Assembly (NCBI GenBank): GCA_027064715.1
Contig: JAMOPG010000205.1
Coordinates: 1 to 32,989, forward strand
Reading direction: 5' to 3'
DNA from: Desulfobacterales bacterium
GTDB taxonomy: Bacteria; Desulfobacterota; Desulfovibrionia; Desulfovibrionales; Desulfothermaceae
Length of the DNA stretch: 32,989 nucleotides
In this document: positions 10,201 through 18,941 of the stretch, one piece after another
How the letters are laid out: each line of letters begins with the position of its first letter
Position numbering within the stretch: the first letter of the stretch is position 1
The notes under the pieces: generated by a model
The model's input: the letters and a program-made list of their open reading frames with translations, nothing else
Told to the model about the DNA's origin: nothing
Databases searched by the model: none
Translations under genes and position numbers: made by a program

Positions 10201-10473
10201 GGGACAGGCCTTAATCTCACAGCAGCTGATTATGTTATCCATTATGATCCATGGTGGAACCCAGCAGTTGAAAGTCAGGCAACTGACAGGACCCATAGAA
10301 TAGGGCAAACTAAAAAGGTATTTTCTTATAAATTGATTTGTGAAAATACTGTGGAAGAAAAGATACTTAAACTTCAGCAGAAGAAAAAAGGTGTTGCTGA
10401 AGCCATTATTCCTGGTCAAGACCAGTGGAGATCTCTAACTAGAGAAGATTTAGAGATGCTATTTGAGATATAA
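7264..10473 (+). CDS. SNF2-family helicase with N-terminal SWIM zinc finger
   Basis: A protein of about 1069 residues typical of bacterial SWIM-SNF2 ATPases, which translocate on DNA or remodel nucleoprotein. The SWIM motif CNCPDSFSGICPH (CxC-x8-CxH) lies near residues 75-95. The RecA-like core starts near residue 605: GGILADEMGLGKT (Walker A), DEAQNIKN (a DEAQ rather than DEAH box), LSGTPIEN. The second lobe has VFSQFVQMLHIIRSWL, SLKAGGTGLNLTAADYV and the arginine-finger motif QATDRTHRIGQ. I prefer ATG 7264 over the in-frame GTG 7258 because AGAGG at 7254-7258 is 5 nt upstream of the ATG. The cellular role is not clear from context. Confidence 0.93.
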   Translation: MENYSDEIKQKVVTVTKNFIEESIPEYIREQAESILDKVEKIDLKTRQDFWDVVGIVQGEDFQVYNSEIGINLKEGSISFFCNCPDSFSGICPHVSATLIYLLTTFKNGKKEVPAPKTDWKDSFRNFFVMPPEPEPGNNYLIFRFYPEPSRLMVALFRARQNKSGLSKVQNPITLEQIANNPEWCELSPDLPKLALQIGQYLDYYGHKFEVPSGMLTWFFYSIKDEYYLFWEDTDIPVRVFSKSLRLQLQPKLSEDGLSFDVLLQHEDKLPFSITGDEVRIYGQVPLWVLWKKGFYPVYTTLDPELILKLIKEPPIIPHNELSEFLDRVWSKIPSTELYGQEEFLQRMEPIFVSAKYNPKIFLDEEGSLLTLTIQNVYETEHGDVVIGEINPTFQTGSYQFEGRSFLIRRDQKAEEELINKLTEMGFQSRTNSVWFLEPEGAINFLLDYYPELVKKYRVYGEKNLSRFKVRHIKPKIVASIETEDDKEDWFDLKLSVEYDNIKVPIEKIWKAWTQGKRYIQLKDGSYASLPDSWLKRLKNKLQSMGMDGESAPKKRFKKYEAPLLDKLVEDVEEVEANTFWNKLRERIHNFERIEQIEHPKGLKATLRPYQLQGVSFLNFLREYGFGGILADEMGLGKTLQTLALLQHVKEKGGSGPNLIIVPTSVLPNWEKEIEKFVPHMKTLIIYGANREPLFKQIPESDIVLTTYALIRRDLEQLLKYEYSSVILDEAQNIKNPNTITARSVRKLKTRFKVCLSGTPIENNLFELWSLFEFLMPGFLGSQHVFQKSVVKPIKEGDKEALEYLKARVKPFILRRTKKEVVKELPPKVEHIYYAALTDEQKELYAALATRLKEQVLKKVEERGLAQSQMSILDALLKLRQICCHPRLLKLDMPGINTNIPSGKFEAFKDLITGIIEDGHKVLVFSQFVQMLHIIRSWLKMNKIPFAYLDGASKDRFEQVERFNNDPNIPIFLISLKAGGTGLNLTAADYVIHYDPWWNPAVESQATDRTHRIGQTKKVFSYKLICENTVEEKILKLQQKKKGVAEAIIPGQDQWRSLTREDLEMLFEI

Positions 10474-10480
10474 CATTGTG

Positions 10481-10513
10481 TTAAAGGGGGTTGCTATATG
10501 CAACCTCCTTTAA
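10481..10513. terminator. Bidirectional terminator between helicase and ssb
   Basis: A 14-nt inverted repeat (10481-10494 with 10500-10513, one G-U pair) around a TATAT loop, with TTAAAGG and CCTTTAA ends supplying A and T tracts in both directions. It overlaps the ssb stop codon and serves two convergent genes. Confidence 0.8.
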
Positions 10514-10953
10514 AATGGTGGCTCATCAATTCCACTTGCTTCTGAAGGAAATGCTGGACCTAAGTCATCGTCTGAGAATGGATCTTTGGCAGTTTGATGT
10601 CCAACTGTCTCTTCAGAGGCCTGGGAATCTAAAAATACAACCCGTTGGGCCCTTATTTCTGTTGTGTATCTATCTTGTCCTTGACTGTCTGTCCATTTTC
10701 GTGTTTGTAAAGAACCTTCTACATATATAAGTCTACCTTTTACCAGATAATTGGCCACAGTTTCTGCTTGTTTTCCCCATACAACTATTTTATGCCATTC
10801 TGTTTTTTCCTGCCTATTTCCTTCTTTGTCAATATATACATCAGAGGTGGCCAATGGAAAATTGACAACTGGAGTTCCTGAGACAGTATATCTTAGCTCT
10901 GGATCTCTACCTAATCTTCCAATTAAGATAACCTTATTTAAAGTTCCTGCCAT
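10510..10953 (-). CDS. ssb: Single-stranded DNA-binding protein
   Basis: A 147-residue SSB. The OB-fold opens with [22 protein letters not shown] and continues with the typical [20 protein letters not shown] and [16 protein letters not shown] short acidic linker ends in DEPPF, a variant of the DDIPF tip that recruits repair and replication partners. The start codon lies 2 nt after the stop of the upstream PilZ-like gene, so ssb appears to be the last gene of the motA-motB operon; it may also have its own promoter. Confidence 0.97.
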   Translation of the reverse strand: MAGTLNKVILIGRLGRDPELRYTVSGTPVVNFPLATSDVYIDKEGNRQEKTEWHKIVVWGKQAETVANYLVKGRLIYVEGSLQTRKWTDSQGQDRYTTEIRAQRVVFLDSQASEETVGHQTAKDPFSDDDLGPAFPSEASGIDEPPF

Positions 10954-10955
10954 GT

Positions 10956-11363
10956 CTATTTATCCTTTTTTTGTTTGATTTTTGATATTTGTTCCTTTTG
11001 AATTTTTAAGACAAGTTCATCTAATTTATACTCATTTTTCCTTGACAGGTTTACAAACTCACAAGCAACTATCTCAGGGGTGACTCTCACAATTTTTGCA
11101 TCTATATCTTTTACCACCACCTTTCCTTTAAAAATCACTGTACATTTTAAAACTTCACCTTTTACAAAAAAATCTTCATCTTTTTGTCTATAAAATGCAG
11201 CACCATAAGTATTAAAGTCCTTTGGTCGGAGTTTAAGTTTTTTCCCTTTCAAATTTTCAATTATCAAAAATAAGCTCTCATGAAAGACCCTGACACACCT
11301 TCTTTTTCCTATCTTTCCTTTAAAAACCAATGAAATATCTTCTGTTAAATTTAAATCTATCAT
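10956..11363 (-). CDS. Small PilZ-like protein, possible c-di-GMP effector
   Basis: A 135-residue protein without strong resemblance overall. It has features of a PilZ domain: RRCVR at 21-25 (RxxxR), DFNTYG at 49-54 (the D/NxSxxG position with Asn for Ser), and the final strand pattern [18 protein letters not shown], after which a helix and a Lys-rich tail follow. PilZ domains bind c-di-GMP, and several modulate the flagellar motor. Its ATG overlaps the motB stop (ATGA), so it is coupled to the stator genes, which supports a role in motility. The second motif is not canonical, so ligand binding is uncertain. Confidence 0.6.
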   Translation of the reverse strand: MIDLNLTEDISLVFKGKIGKRRCVRVFHESLFLIIENLKGKKLKLRPKDFNTYGAAFYRQKDEDFFVKGEVLKCTVIFKGKVVVKDIDAKIVRVTPEIVACEFVNLSRKNEYKLDELVLKIQKEQISKIKQKKDK

Positions 11364-12115
11364 TGTATTATCTTTTCTAAAATGATTTCTACTCTTCTAT
11401 TTTTTGCCCTATTTTCTTCAGATATATTGGGTACAATGGGGCAGGTATCAGCAAGGCCAGTTGCAGTTAGTCTGTCATATTCTATGCCCAATGAATTTAG
11501 ATATCTGAGCACAGATAATGCCCTCATAGTAGACAGTTCCCAATTGTCTTTGAATCTAGAACCTTTTGATACTGGCAAATCATCTGTATGCCCCACTATA
11601 TTTATCTTTTCATCAGAATGGATCAAAAGGAAGCTTTTGAGTCTTTTTAAGACCTCTTTGCCTTGTTTAGATAGTTCAACTTGTCCTTTTTTGAATAACA
11701 CATCACCTGGAATATTTATTATAATCTTCCCCTTGTCAAATTTCGCAGAAACTATGCCATCTATCCCTTTTTGTGTGAGATAATAGTTAAAGTCTGAAAA
11801 TATCCTGCGTTGCTCTTTTATAATTTGGTGTTTTAGATTGACTTCTTGCATAAGAAGTCCAACCTCGTCTTTTAAATTTGCAATAGTGGATGTCATTGTA
11901 TTTGATACATCGGCTTTTTCACTGCCTGTGAGGGCATTTTTTACTGAACTTAAATAACTATTAAACTTAATAGTATTAATAGAAGAAAATGAATACAAAA
12001 GGACAAAAAAAGTTAACAGAAGTAAACTAAGGTCTGTGAACGTGGTTTTCCATGTTCCTTCTGTTTCTTCTGTAACATCGTCCAGTTGGGCACCAAATTT
12101 ATTATCTTCTTTCAT
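11360..12115 (-). CDS. motB: Flagellar motor stator protein MotB
   Basis: The stator's peptidoglycan-anchoring subunit. I choose the ATG at 12115 (251 residues), not the longer reading from 12205, because the extra 30 residues lie wholly inside motA and a GAGAG lies upstream of 12115. The single TM segment near residues 26-46 contains Asp28 in TFTDLSLLLLTFFVLLYSF, equivalent to the proton-carrying aspartate. A linker leads to an OmpA/MotB domain (INIVGHTDDLPVSKG, NWELSTMRALSVLRYL, NRRVEIILEK) that binds peptidoglycan. It overlaps the end of motA by 14 nt. Confidence 0.95.
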   Translation of the reverse strand: MKEDNKFGAQLDDVTEETEGTWKTTFTDLSLLLLTFFVLLYSFSSINTIKFNSYLSSVKNALTGSEKADVSNTMTSTIANLKDEVGLLMQEVNLKHQIIKEQRRIFSDFNYYLTQKGIDGIVSAKFDKGKIIINIPGDVLFKKGQVELSKQGKEVLKRLKSFLLIHSDEKINIVGHTDDLPVSKGSRFKDNWELSTMRALSVLRYLNSLGIEYDRLTATGLADTCPIVPNISEENRAKNRRVEIILEKIIQ

Positions 12116-12860
12116 AGTTTCTCTCTTTAGGAGGCACAAAAGAGGAAAGCTTTTCGTAAACAAATCTTGGATTATTATTTTGAAGGATACATTTTGCGCC
12201 TTCAAAGATTATTTGAAGATGCAACACCTCTTCAGCGCTTCTACTTTTTAATTTACCAGCAAAAGGAAGAAAGAGTAGATTAGATAACACACTACCATAC
12301 AATGTTGTGAGCACAGCTACAGCCATTGCTGGACCCAATGAGTTGGGATCATTTAGTGTGGCAAGCATCTGGACAAGTCCTATAAGGGTTCCCACCATCC
12401 CAAAGGCAGGGGCATAATTTGCCATTGCTCTAAATACCTCTTGGACCATAAAGTGCCTCTGCTTTAAAGAAGCAATTTCAATGGCCAACGTCTCTTCAAT
12501 CAGATCATTATCTGCATTATCAGCAATTAGCTGGCACGTCTTTTTTAAGACATTATTGTCAGTCTCAATATTTTCCAGGGCAAGCATTCCCTCTCTTCTT
12601 GAAATATCAGCAATCTTTACCATTAAATTTACTACTTCATTTGCTGTTAGTTTTCTAGTGACAAAAATCTGAAAAGCAGCCTTAAAGGCATTAATGATTT
12701 CATTTACTCTAAATGCAATACAAGTGGCTGCAAAGGTCCCTCCCACGACAATCATTAACCCTGGAATATTGATAAATACATTGTACTGGCCCCCTATTAT
12801 AATTGCCCCAATTAACAGGGAAAATCCAACTATGAGACCAAAAAGGGTTGCAATGTCCAT
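12102..12860 (-). CDS. motA: Flagellar motor stator protein MotA
   Basis: A 252-residue MotA/PomA-type subunit with four TM segments: two near residues 4-50 and two near 150-205. The second pair contains APAFGMVGTLIGLVQMLATL and the conserved proline-rich channel region. The cytoplasmic loop between holds the charged residues that contact FliG. GGGAAAGAG precedes the ATG. Residue types resemble the PomA branch, but MotB Asp28 alone does not settle H+ versus Na+ use. It is first in an operon with motB, a PilZ-like gene and ssb, and is divergent from the nucleoside phosphorylase gene. Confidence 0.95.
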   Translation of the reverse strand: MDIATLFGLIVGFSLLIGAIIIGGQYNVFINIPGLMIVVGGTFAATCIAFRVNEIINAFKAAFQIFVTRKLTANEVVNLMVKIADISRREGMLALENIETDNNVLKKTCQLIADNADNDLIEETLAIEIASLKQRHFMVQEVFRAMANYAPAFGMVGTLIGLVQMLATLNDPNSLGPAMAVAVLTTLYGSVLSNLLFLPFAGKLKSRSAEEVLHLQIIFEGAKCILQNNNPRFVYEKLSSFVPPKERNYERR

Positions 12861-12925
12861 CTCTTTCCCTGTATATAAAATCTAGTTTGTTGATACAAAG
12901 CCCTTTTAAAGGAAAAGGAGACCAT

Positions 12926-13759
12926 ATGTCAAAAGAAATTTTTAATCATCTAGTTGAGGCTAGGGATTATATCAAATCTTTGGCCAAGGATTTTAAACCA
13001 GAGATAGGCATTGTCGTTGGCACAGGCCTTGGGAATATTGTGGAGCTGGTCGAGAAAAATATAGAAATCCCTTTTAAAAAAATACCTCATTTTCCAGTAT
13101 CAACTGTTGAAAGTCATAAAGGTTCTTTAGTTTTAGGTTCATGTTTTGGGAAAAAGGTGGCAATCTTACAGGGTAGGGTTCATTTATATGAAGGATATGA
13201 GCCACATGAGGTTTGTTTTGGTGTAAGGGTGTTGGGACTTCTAGGGATAAAGATATTGATTTTAACAAATGCAGCTGGTGCCATTAATCCACATTTTGAA
13301 GAAGCAAATATTATGGTTATTACAGACCATATCAATTTTACTGGGAAAAATCCATTAGTTGGTTCAAATATAGATGAGCTAGGAGAAAGGTTTCCTGATA
13401 TGTCGAGGGTATATGATAAGGACTTAATAAATTTGGCAATTAGATGTGGAGAACTTCTAAATATGAGGCTTGAAAAAGGTGTGTATGTAGGGGTATTGGG
13501 TCCTAGTTTAGAGACTCCAGCTGAGACCAGGGCACTAAAAAGGTTGGGAGCGGATGCAGTGGGGATGTCCACAGTAATGGAGGCCATATGTGCTAGACAT
13601 ATGGGGATAAAGGTGTTAGGTCTTTCATGTTTGACTAATAAAAATTTGCCAGACTGTATGCAAGAGACATCTTTTGAATATGTTGTGAACACTGCAAAAA
13701 AGACAACTGAAAGATTAAAAAAACTTATAATGGAGATACTCAAGAAAATCTCAAATTAA
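12926..13759 (+). CDS. punA: Purine nucleoside phosphorylase (trimeric, inosine/guanosine type)
   Basis: A 277-residue enzyme that phosphorolyses purine nucleosides. Motifs: VGTGLGN (phosphate loop), RVHLYEGYEPHEV, LTNAAGAIN, GPSLETPAETRALKRLGADAVGMS and LSCLTNKN. Asn in the last motif points to 6-oxopurine substrates rather than methylthioadenosine, where Asp is usual; Glu in GPSLET binds the base. The start is ATG 12926 behind AAAAGGAG, not the upstream GTG-type extension at 12848, which overlaps the motA start region. ileS begins 14 nt after the stop, so the two may be cotranscribed. Confidence 0.93.
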   Translation: MSKEIFNHLVEARDYIKSLAKDFKPEIGIVVGTGLGNIVELVEKNIEIPFKKIPHFPVSTVESHKGSLVLGSCFGKKVAILQGRVHLYEGYEPHEVCFGVRVLGLLGIKILILTNAAGAINPHFEEANIMVITDHINFTGKNPLVGSNIDELGERFPDMSRVYDKDLINLAIRCGELLNMRLEKGVYVGVLGPSLETPAETRALKRLGADAVGMSTVMEAICARHMGIKVLGLSCLTNKNLPDCMQETSFEYVVNTAKKTTERLKKLIMEILKKISN

Positions 13760-13773
13760 AGAGGTGATGAGAT

Positions 13774-16590
13774 ATGAAGGATTATAAAGAGACTTTGAAT
13801 CTTCCAAAAACCAGTTTCCCAATGAAGGCCAATCTTCCCAAAAATGAACCCAAGATGCTAAAATTCTGGGAGGAGAAAAAGGTATATGAGAAGATGATTG
13901 ACTCTTCTGCAGGTGATAAAACTTTTGTTTTACATGATGGACCACCTTATGCCAATGGAAATATACACCTTGGCACAGCAATGAATAAGATATTAAAAGA
14001 TATAATAATTAAATATCGCAATTTAAAAGGAGAGCGGGCCGAATTTGTGCCAGGATGGGACTGTCATGGACTTCCCATTGAACTTAAGGTAGAACAGGAG
14101 TTGAAGATTTCAAAAAAGGAAGTTCCTATCTTGGAGATAAGGCAAAGATGTAGGGAATATGCAAATAAATATATAAATATCCAGCGGCAAGAGTTTAAAA
14201 GATTAGGTGTTTTTGGAACATGGGATAAACCCTATATTACAATGGATCCTGTGTATGAGGCAGCCACTGCAATGGAGCTTTGTAATTTCATGAAAAATGG
14301 AGGGGTTACAAGAAATAAAAAGCCCATATATTGGTGTCCATCCTGTGAGACTGCGCTTGCTGAAGCAGAAGTGGAATATTATGATAAAAAATCTCCTTCC
14401 ATATATGTGAGATTTCCATTTAATGATCCAAAATTAAAGGAATTAATACCTGAAATAGGGGATAAGGTTTATATAGTAATATGGACAACAACCCCATGGA
14501 CCTTGCCAGCAAACACTGGGGTGGCACTTCATCCAGATTTTGACTATGTGGTGGTTAGGGTGAAAGATGAAGAGTATGTGGTTGCAGAGGCGCTTTTGAA
14601 AAATTGTGTTGAACTCTTTGGTTGGCAGGATTACAAGGTAATTTATAAGGCAAAAGGAAGAGGATTTGAAAATTTAAATGCCCGTCATCCATTTTATGAC
14701 AGGGAATCAAAGATAGTTTTAGCGGATTATGTGACTTTGGAAACAGGAACTGGTTGCGTTCACACAGCCCCAGGTCATGGTCCTGAGGATTATGAAACTG
14801 GTTTAAGATATAATCTTGATATCTTGTCTCCAGTTGATGATAAGGGTGTTTTTACTGATGATGTTGAATTTTTTAAGGGGCTAAATGTATTTGATGCAAA
14901 TCCAAAGGTGATTGAAAAATTAGAAGAGGTTGGGAATCTCTTATACAAAGACTCTGTGGTGCATTCTTATCCCCATTGTTGGAGATGTAGAAAGCCTGTG
15001 ATATTTAGGGCAACTCTTCAATGGTTCATCTCTATGGAGAAAAATGACTTAAGAAAGAGAACCCTTGAAATTATAGAAAAGGATGTAAAATGGATACCTT
15101 CATGGGGGAAACAGAGAATTTATAATATGGTTGCCTCAAGGCCAGATTGGTGTATCTCAAGACAGAGATCATGGGGAGTACCAATTATTGCCTTGATTTG
15201 CGAAAAGTGTGGCGAGGCCTTTTTTGATCCAGCATGGGTTGAAGGTATTGTGAAAAAGTTTGAAACCCATGAAAGGGGAGCAGATTATTGGTTTGAGGCT
15301 GATATTGAAGAGATAAAGCCAAAAGGGCTTAAGTGTAAAAAATGCGGATCCTATGAATTTAGAAAAGAGACAGATATATTAGATGTATGGTTTGACTCAG
15401 GCACAAGCTTTGCAGCAGTGCTTGAGAAGAGAAAAGAACTCTCCTATCCAGCAGATCTCTATCTTGAAGGGTCAGATCAACACAGGGGATGGTTTCACAG
15501 TTCTTTACTTGCCAGTGTAGGGACAAGGGGGAAAGCACCATATAGAGCAGTACTCACCCACGGATATGTGGTTGATGGTGAAGGTAGAAAGATGTCTAAG
15601 TCTTTAGGGAATGTAATTCGTCCGCAGGAGATTATTGATAAATATGGAGCTGAGATCTTAAGGATGTGGACATCTTATGAGGATTATAAAGATGATATAA
15701 GGATATCTGAAAACATTATATCTCAACTAGTAGATTCTTACAGAAAGATAAGAAATACTTGTAGGTTTATTCTCGGCAACCTAAATGGATTTGATCCAAA
15801 AAATGATCTCATCCCATTTGATAAAATGTTGTCGTTTGATAGATATGGAGTGTCTCTGATATTGGACAGACATAAATATATCTTGGATGCATATGAAGGA
15901 TATGATTTTCATAAGGTATATTATGCACTGCACAATATGTGTGTTGTGGATCTAAGTTCTTTTTATTTGGATATAATAAAGGAAAGACTCTATGTATCCC
16001 ATCCTAAGTCAAAACAAAGGCGTTCTGCTCAAAGTGCCATTTATTATATCCTCCAAATACTTCTGCTGGATATGGCTCCTATCTTGAGTTTTACTGCTGA
16101 AGAGATCTATCAGAACTTGCCAGATACCTTTGAAAAATCTACAGAAAGTGTATTTGAATTAAAGTTTACCAATTTTGACTGGACACTTAATGAGGATGAA
16201 AAAGAGCTCTGGGATTTGGTTAAAAAGATAAGATCAGAGGTAACAAAGGCAATTGAATTAAAAAGACAGACAAAAGAAGTGGGACATTCATTGGATTGTG
16301 ATGTATATATGTATTTATCTGATGATTTATATGAAAAATTAGACCCGATTAAAGAGTTTTTGAGGGAGGTATTTATAGTATCAAGTGTAAAACTTTTTAA
16401 AATAGATGAATTAAAAGACATAGATGTATATAAGTCTGAAGAAATGGAAGGTGTATCTATTTGTGTGGAAAAGGCAAAGGGTGAAAAGTGCCCAAGATGT
16501 TGGGTGTATTCCACAGAGATTGGTAAATATGAAAAGTATAGTGATGTGTGTCCAAGGTGTGCAAAGGTCTTAGAAGAACTTCAACGTTAA
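13774..16590 (+). CDS. ileS: Isoleucine-tRNA ligase
   Basis: A 938-residue class I aminoacyl-tRNA synthetase. The first nucleotide-binding motif reads HLGT in [16 protein letters not shown], a variant of HIGH that is not rare in the family; the second is KMSKS in [11 protein letters not shown]. Also present are [15 protein letters not shown], the CP1 editing domain ([35 protein letters not shown]) and a C-terminal zinc finger with cysteine pairs CPRCW and CPRCA. GAGGTGA precedes the ATG at 13774. The lspA reading frame starts inside its last codons. Confidence 0.97.
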   Translation: MKDYKETLNLPKTSFPMKANLPKNEPKMLKFWEEKKVYEKMIDSSAGDKTFVLHDGPPYANGNIHLGTAMNKILKDIIIKYRNLKGERAEFVPGWDCHGLPIELKVEQELKISKKEVPILEIRQRCREYANKYINIQRQEFKRLGVFGTWDKPYITMDPVYEAATAMELCNFMKNGGVTRNKKPIYWCPSCETALAEAEVEYYDKKSPSIYVRFPFNDPKLKELIPEIGDKVYIVIWTTTPWTLPANTGVALHPDFDYVVVRVKDEEYVVAEALLKNCVELFGWQDYKVIYKAKGRGFENLNARHPFYDRESKIVLADYVTLETGTGCVHTAPGHGPEDYETGLRYNLDILSPVDDKGVFTDDVEFFKGLNVFDANPKVIEKLEEVGNLLYKDSVVHSYPHCWRCRKPVIFRATLQWFISMEKNDLRKRTLEIIEKDVKWIPSWGKQRIYNMVASRPDWCISRQRSWGVPIIALICEKCGEAFFDPAWVEGIVKKFETHERGADYWFEADIEEIKPKGLKCKKCGSYEFRKETDILDVWFDSGTSFAAVLEKRKELSYPADLYLEGSDQHRGWFHSSLLASVGTRGKAPYRAVLTHGYVVDGEGRKMSKSLGNVIRPQEIIDKYGAEILRMWTSYEDYKDDIRISENIISQLVDSYRKIRNTCRFILGNLNGFDPKNDLIPFDKMLSFDRYGVSLILDRHKYILDAYEGYDFHKVYYALHNMCVVDLSSFYLDIIKERLYVSHPKSKQRRSAQSAIYYILQILLLDMAPILSFTAEEIYQNLPDTFEKSTESVFELKFTNFDWTLNEDEKELWDLVKKIRSEVTKAIELKRQTKEVGHSLDCDVYMYLSDDLYEKLDPIKEFLREVFIVSSVKLFKIDELKDIDVYKSEEMEGVSICVEKAKGEKCPRCWVYSTEIGKYEKYSDVCPRCAKVLEELQR

Positions 16591-17087
16591 ATTCTCCGGT
16601 TTTTTTTGGCTATTTTGTTGCCTTTTTTGTTGTATTTTTGGACCAGGTTACAAAATATTTAATAAAAAAGAGTATTTCATTATATCATAGTGTAATAATA
16701 ATTCCTGGTTTTTTAAACCTGGTCCACATAAAAAATAGGGGGATTGCTTTTGGTATATTCAATTCGCAGGCTGGCACATCATCTATTGGGTTAATTATTA
16801 TTTCTATAGTAGCAGTGATATTCATAGGATATTTGATTTTTAGTGAAAAAAAGAGGGGTAGATTTTATTGTATCTCTTTAGGGATGATATTGGGCGGGGC
16901 AATAGGGAATTTGATTGATAGGATTATTTTTGGGGAGGTTACAGATTTTATTGATGTATATATAAAAGAGTATCATTGGCCTGCATTTAATTTTGCAGAC
17001 ATGGCGATATCTGTTGGTGGGATATTTATTTTGTTGTTTATAATCAAAGGGAAATCACATGCATCCAATTCTGATTCGAATAGGTAA
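16548..17087 (+). CDS. lspA: Lipoprotein signal peptidase
   Basis: A signal peptidase II of about 180 residues with four TM segments that cleaves the signal peptide of diacylglyceryl prolipoproteins. Both catalytic aspartates are present, in [18 protein letters not shown] and [10 protein letters not shown], and the N-terminal FLDQVTK motif is intact. The start is unusual: no ATG, GTG or TTG lies between the ileS stop and the first TM segment, so it must begin at GTG 16548 or GTG 16557, inside ileS by 34-43 nt. Neither has a clear ribosome-binding site, so coupling to ileS translation is likely. Confidence 0.93.
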   Translation: MSKVCKGLRRTSTLNSPVFFGYFVAFFVVFLDQVTKYLIKKSISLYHSVIIIPGFLNLVHIKNRGIAFGIFNSQAGTSSIGLIIISIVAVIFIGYLIFSEKKRGRFYCISLGMILGGAIGNLIDRIIFGEVTDFIDVYIKEYHWPAFNFADMAISVGGIFILLFIIKGKSHASNSDSNR

Positions 17088-17811
17088 TATTACTATATAT
17101 ACCTATGGTTTTTTTATTGCTTCTGCTTTTTTACTTGGTCTGGTATGGGCCATTCATGAAGCAAAAAAACAAGACCTGGACCCACAACTGGTATCAGATC
17201 TTGGTTTTTATCTTATAATTTCAGGTATAATAGGTGCCAGACTCTTATATGTACTATATAATTTAGGCTATTTTTTAAACCATCCTCTTGAGGTATTTAT
17301 GGTATGGAAAGGGGGGCTTGTTTTTGCTGGCGGGGCAATTTTGGGAGTTATTACTGGAATTTTTTATTTAAAATCAAAAAAACAAGATCCTTGGATATGG
17401 TTGGACATATTTGCCCCTGCCCTGGCTTTGGGACAATTTATGGGTCGTATTGGCTGTTTTATGGCAGGTTGTTGTTATGGTAAAGTGTGTAATTTGCCAT
17501 GGGCAGTAACATTCAAGAACCCTAATTCCTTGGCCCCATTAAATGTCCCATTACATCCCACCCAATTGTATCATTCATTTGCTGGACTTGTTACATTTTT
17601 TATTTTAATTTTTTCTAAGTCAAAGGTTAAAGCAAAAGGCTCGTTGTTTGGTATTTTTCTCATATGTTATGGACTTTTCAGATCTGTAATTGAATATTTT
17701 AGAGGTGATTATAGGCCATCTTTAGGTGCTCTTTCCTATACTCAGATCATGGGAATAGGGGCTATGTTAATAGGTTTTGTAATTGTGATTTTGAGGGAGA
17801 GGAAAAGATGA
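17059..17811 (+). CDS. lgt: Prolipoprotein diacylglyceryl transferase
   Basis: A 250-residue multi-pass membrane enzyme that transfers diacylglycerol to the lipobox cysteine, the step before LspA. The signature region reads FMGRIGCFMAGCCYGK, with the invariant Arg and the GRIGCF motif. Other landmarks are YGFFIASAF, GARLLYV, WKGGLVFAGGAILG, HPTQLYHSFAGL and FRSVIEYFRGD. It overlaps the end of lspA by 29 nt in another frame and is overlapped at its stop by the next gene, a tightly coupled ileS-lspA-lgt block. Confidence 0.96.
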   Translation: MHPILIRIGNITIYTYGFFIASAFLLGLVWAIHEAKKQDLDPQLVSDLGFYLIISGIIGARLLYVLYNLGYFLNHPLEVFMVWKGGLVFAGGAILGVITGIFYLKSKKQDPWIWLDIFAPALALGQFMGRIGCFMAGCCYGKVCNLPWAVTFKNPNSLAPLNVPLHPTQLYHSFAGLVTFFILIFSKSKVKAKGSLFGIFLICYGLFRSVIEYFRGDYRPSLGALSYTQIMGIGAMLIGFVIVILRERKR

Positions 17812-18032
17812 TTGTAAGTGAGCAGATGGTATTAAATATATTGATCTGGTTAATAATATTGGCTATTCCTATTATTCCAAATCTCTGGTCCATATGGCAT
17901 ATCTTTAAAAATGATTTTCCAACCCCTCAGGATAAGATGATGTGGGTATTGATTGCAACCTTTCTTCCTGTAATAGGCGGAATACTATATATTTTTTGGG
18001 GAAGAAGAAAAATAATAAAATATACGGATTAG
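17808..18032 (+). CDS. Small PLDc_N-domain membrane protein
   Basis: A 74-residue protein with two hydrophobic helices (residues about 8-27 and 43-65) around a polar turn. It resembles the PLDc_N (phospholipase D nuclease N-terminal) membrane module: NLWSIWHIFKND, then KMMWVLIATFLPVIGGILYIFWGRRK. The module occurs alone in many bacteria, with unknown function. The ATG at 17808 overlaps the lgt stop (ATGA). No catalytic residues are visible. Position suggests an envelope role, but none can be assigned. Confidence 0.8.
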   Translation: MIVSEQMVLNILIWLIILAIPIIPNLWSIWHIFKNDFPTPQDKMMWVLIATFLPVIGGILYIFWGRRKIIKYTD

Positions 18033-18035
18033 ATT

Positions 18036-18929
18036 ATGATGAGATATTTATGCCTATTTATCTTAATCTTTTCTCTGGTTGGATGTGCCACAAATAAGGA
18101 TTTGGAAGTATTAAGACAACAGATACATAAGCTGTATCAGATTCAAGCAGAGGATAAAAAGGAGTTTTCTGATCAGTTACAAAAGTTAAAACAGGATGTG
18201 GATGAGAAATTGACTTCTTCAAGTTTTAAGGTACGGGCTGGACAAGCAGATATTGCCACAAGGGTGGAAAGTTTAAGGATCAAGGTTGCCAAGTTGGAGG
18301 GAGATACTGATTTTTTTATAAATGAGCTTGATAGGCAGAAAAATTCTACTGCTACAATTAAACAAGAACTAATAGCCCTTAAAAATGAAATCAATAAGAT
18401 AAAAGAAGATGTCTTGATTCTGAAAAAGGTACTTGGAATCTCTGAAAAGGGAAAAAAGAAAAAATTAAAAAACAAAAAGGGCACTGGATCACCATTAAAA
18501 CATGACAAAACCAAAAAACAAGAGTATAAAGAAATAGAGAAAGGACAGAACATAGAAGTTTCTCCACGAAGTTTATATGAACAAGGACTTAAGAATTTTA
18601 ACCAAAAAAAATACTATACAGCAGCCCATCTATTTTCTCTATTTATAGAAAGATATCCAAAACATAGATTAATATCCAATGCTTATTTTTGGAGAGGGGA
18701 GTGTTATTTTAATCTAAAACAATATGCAAAGGCTATATTGAACTATCAAAAAGTGTTAGATAACTACAAAACATCTAATAAATATCCAGCGTGTCTATTA
18801 AAAGAAGGCATGGCATTTTACAGGCTTGGAAAGACAAAAGCAGGAAAGATTTTATTAGAAAATCTCATAAAAGATTTTCCTAATTCTAAAGAGGCCCAGT
18901 ATGCTAGAAAATTTTTAAAAAATAGGTAG
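18036..18929 (+). CDS. TPR lipoprotein with coiled coil, CpoB/YbgF-like
   Basis: A 297-residue exported lipoprotein. The signal peptide ends in the lipobox LVGC (Cys17), so it is a substrate of the Lgt and LspA encoded just upstream. Residues about 20-135 are a long coiled coil rich in Lys, Glu and Gln, followed by a very basic KKKKLKNKK patch near residue 147. From about residue 178 there are three TPR-like repeats (YEQGLKNFNQKKYYTAAHLF, AYFWRGECYFNLKQYAKAIL, LLKEGMAFYRLGKTKAGKIL). This coiled-coil plus TPR layout matches YbgF/CpoB of the Tol-Pal system, but CpoB is usually periplasmic rather than lipidated, and no tol genes are near. Confidence 0.8.
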   Translation: MMRYLCLFILIFSLVGCATNKDLEVLRQQIHKLYQIQAEDKKEFSDQLQKLKQDVDEKLTSSSFKVRAGQADIATRVESLRIKVAKLEGDTDFFINELDRQKNSTATIKQELIALKNEINKIKEDVLILKKVLGISEKGKKKKLKNKKGTGSPLKHDKTKKQEYKEIEKGQNIEVSPRSLYEQGLKNFNQKKYYTAAHLFSLFIERYPKHRLISNAYFWRGECYFNLKQYAKAILNYQKVLDNYKTSNKYPACLLKEGMAFYRLGKTKAGKILLENLIKDFPNSKEAQYARKFLKNR

Positions 18930-18941
18930 GGGCTCTTATTC

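Noticed and set aside
12116-12205. A 30-residue N-terminal extension of MotB
   Set aside because: It lies wholly within motA in another frame and has no MotB-like sequence; ATG 12115 fits the family.
12848-12925. A 26-residue extension of the nucleoside phosphorylase
   Set aside because: It overlaps the motA start region and lacks a ribosome-binding site; ATG 12926 has AAAAGGAG.
13774-16590. HLGT instead of HIGH in IleRS as a defect
   Set aside because: The fourth residue varies in many bacterial IleRS proteins as I recall, and the rest of the enzyme is intact.
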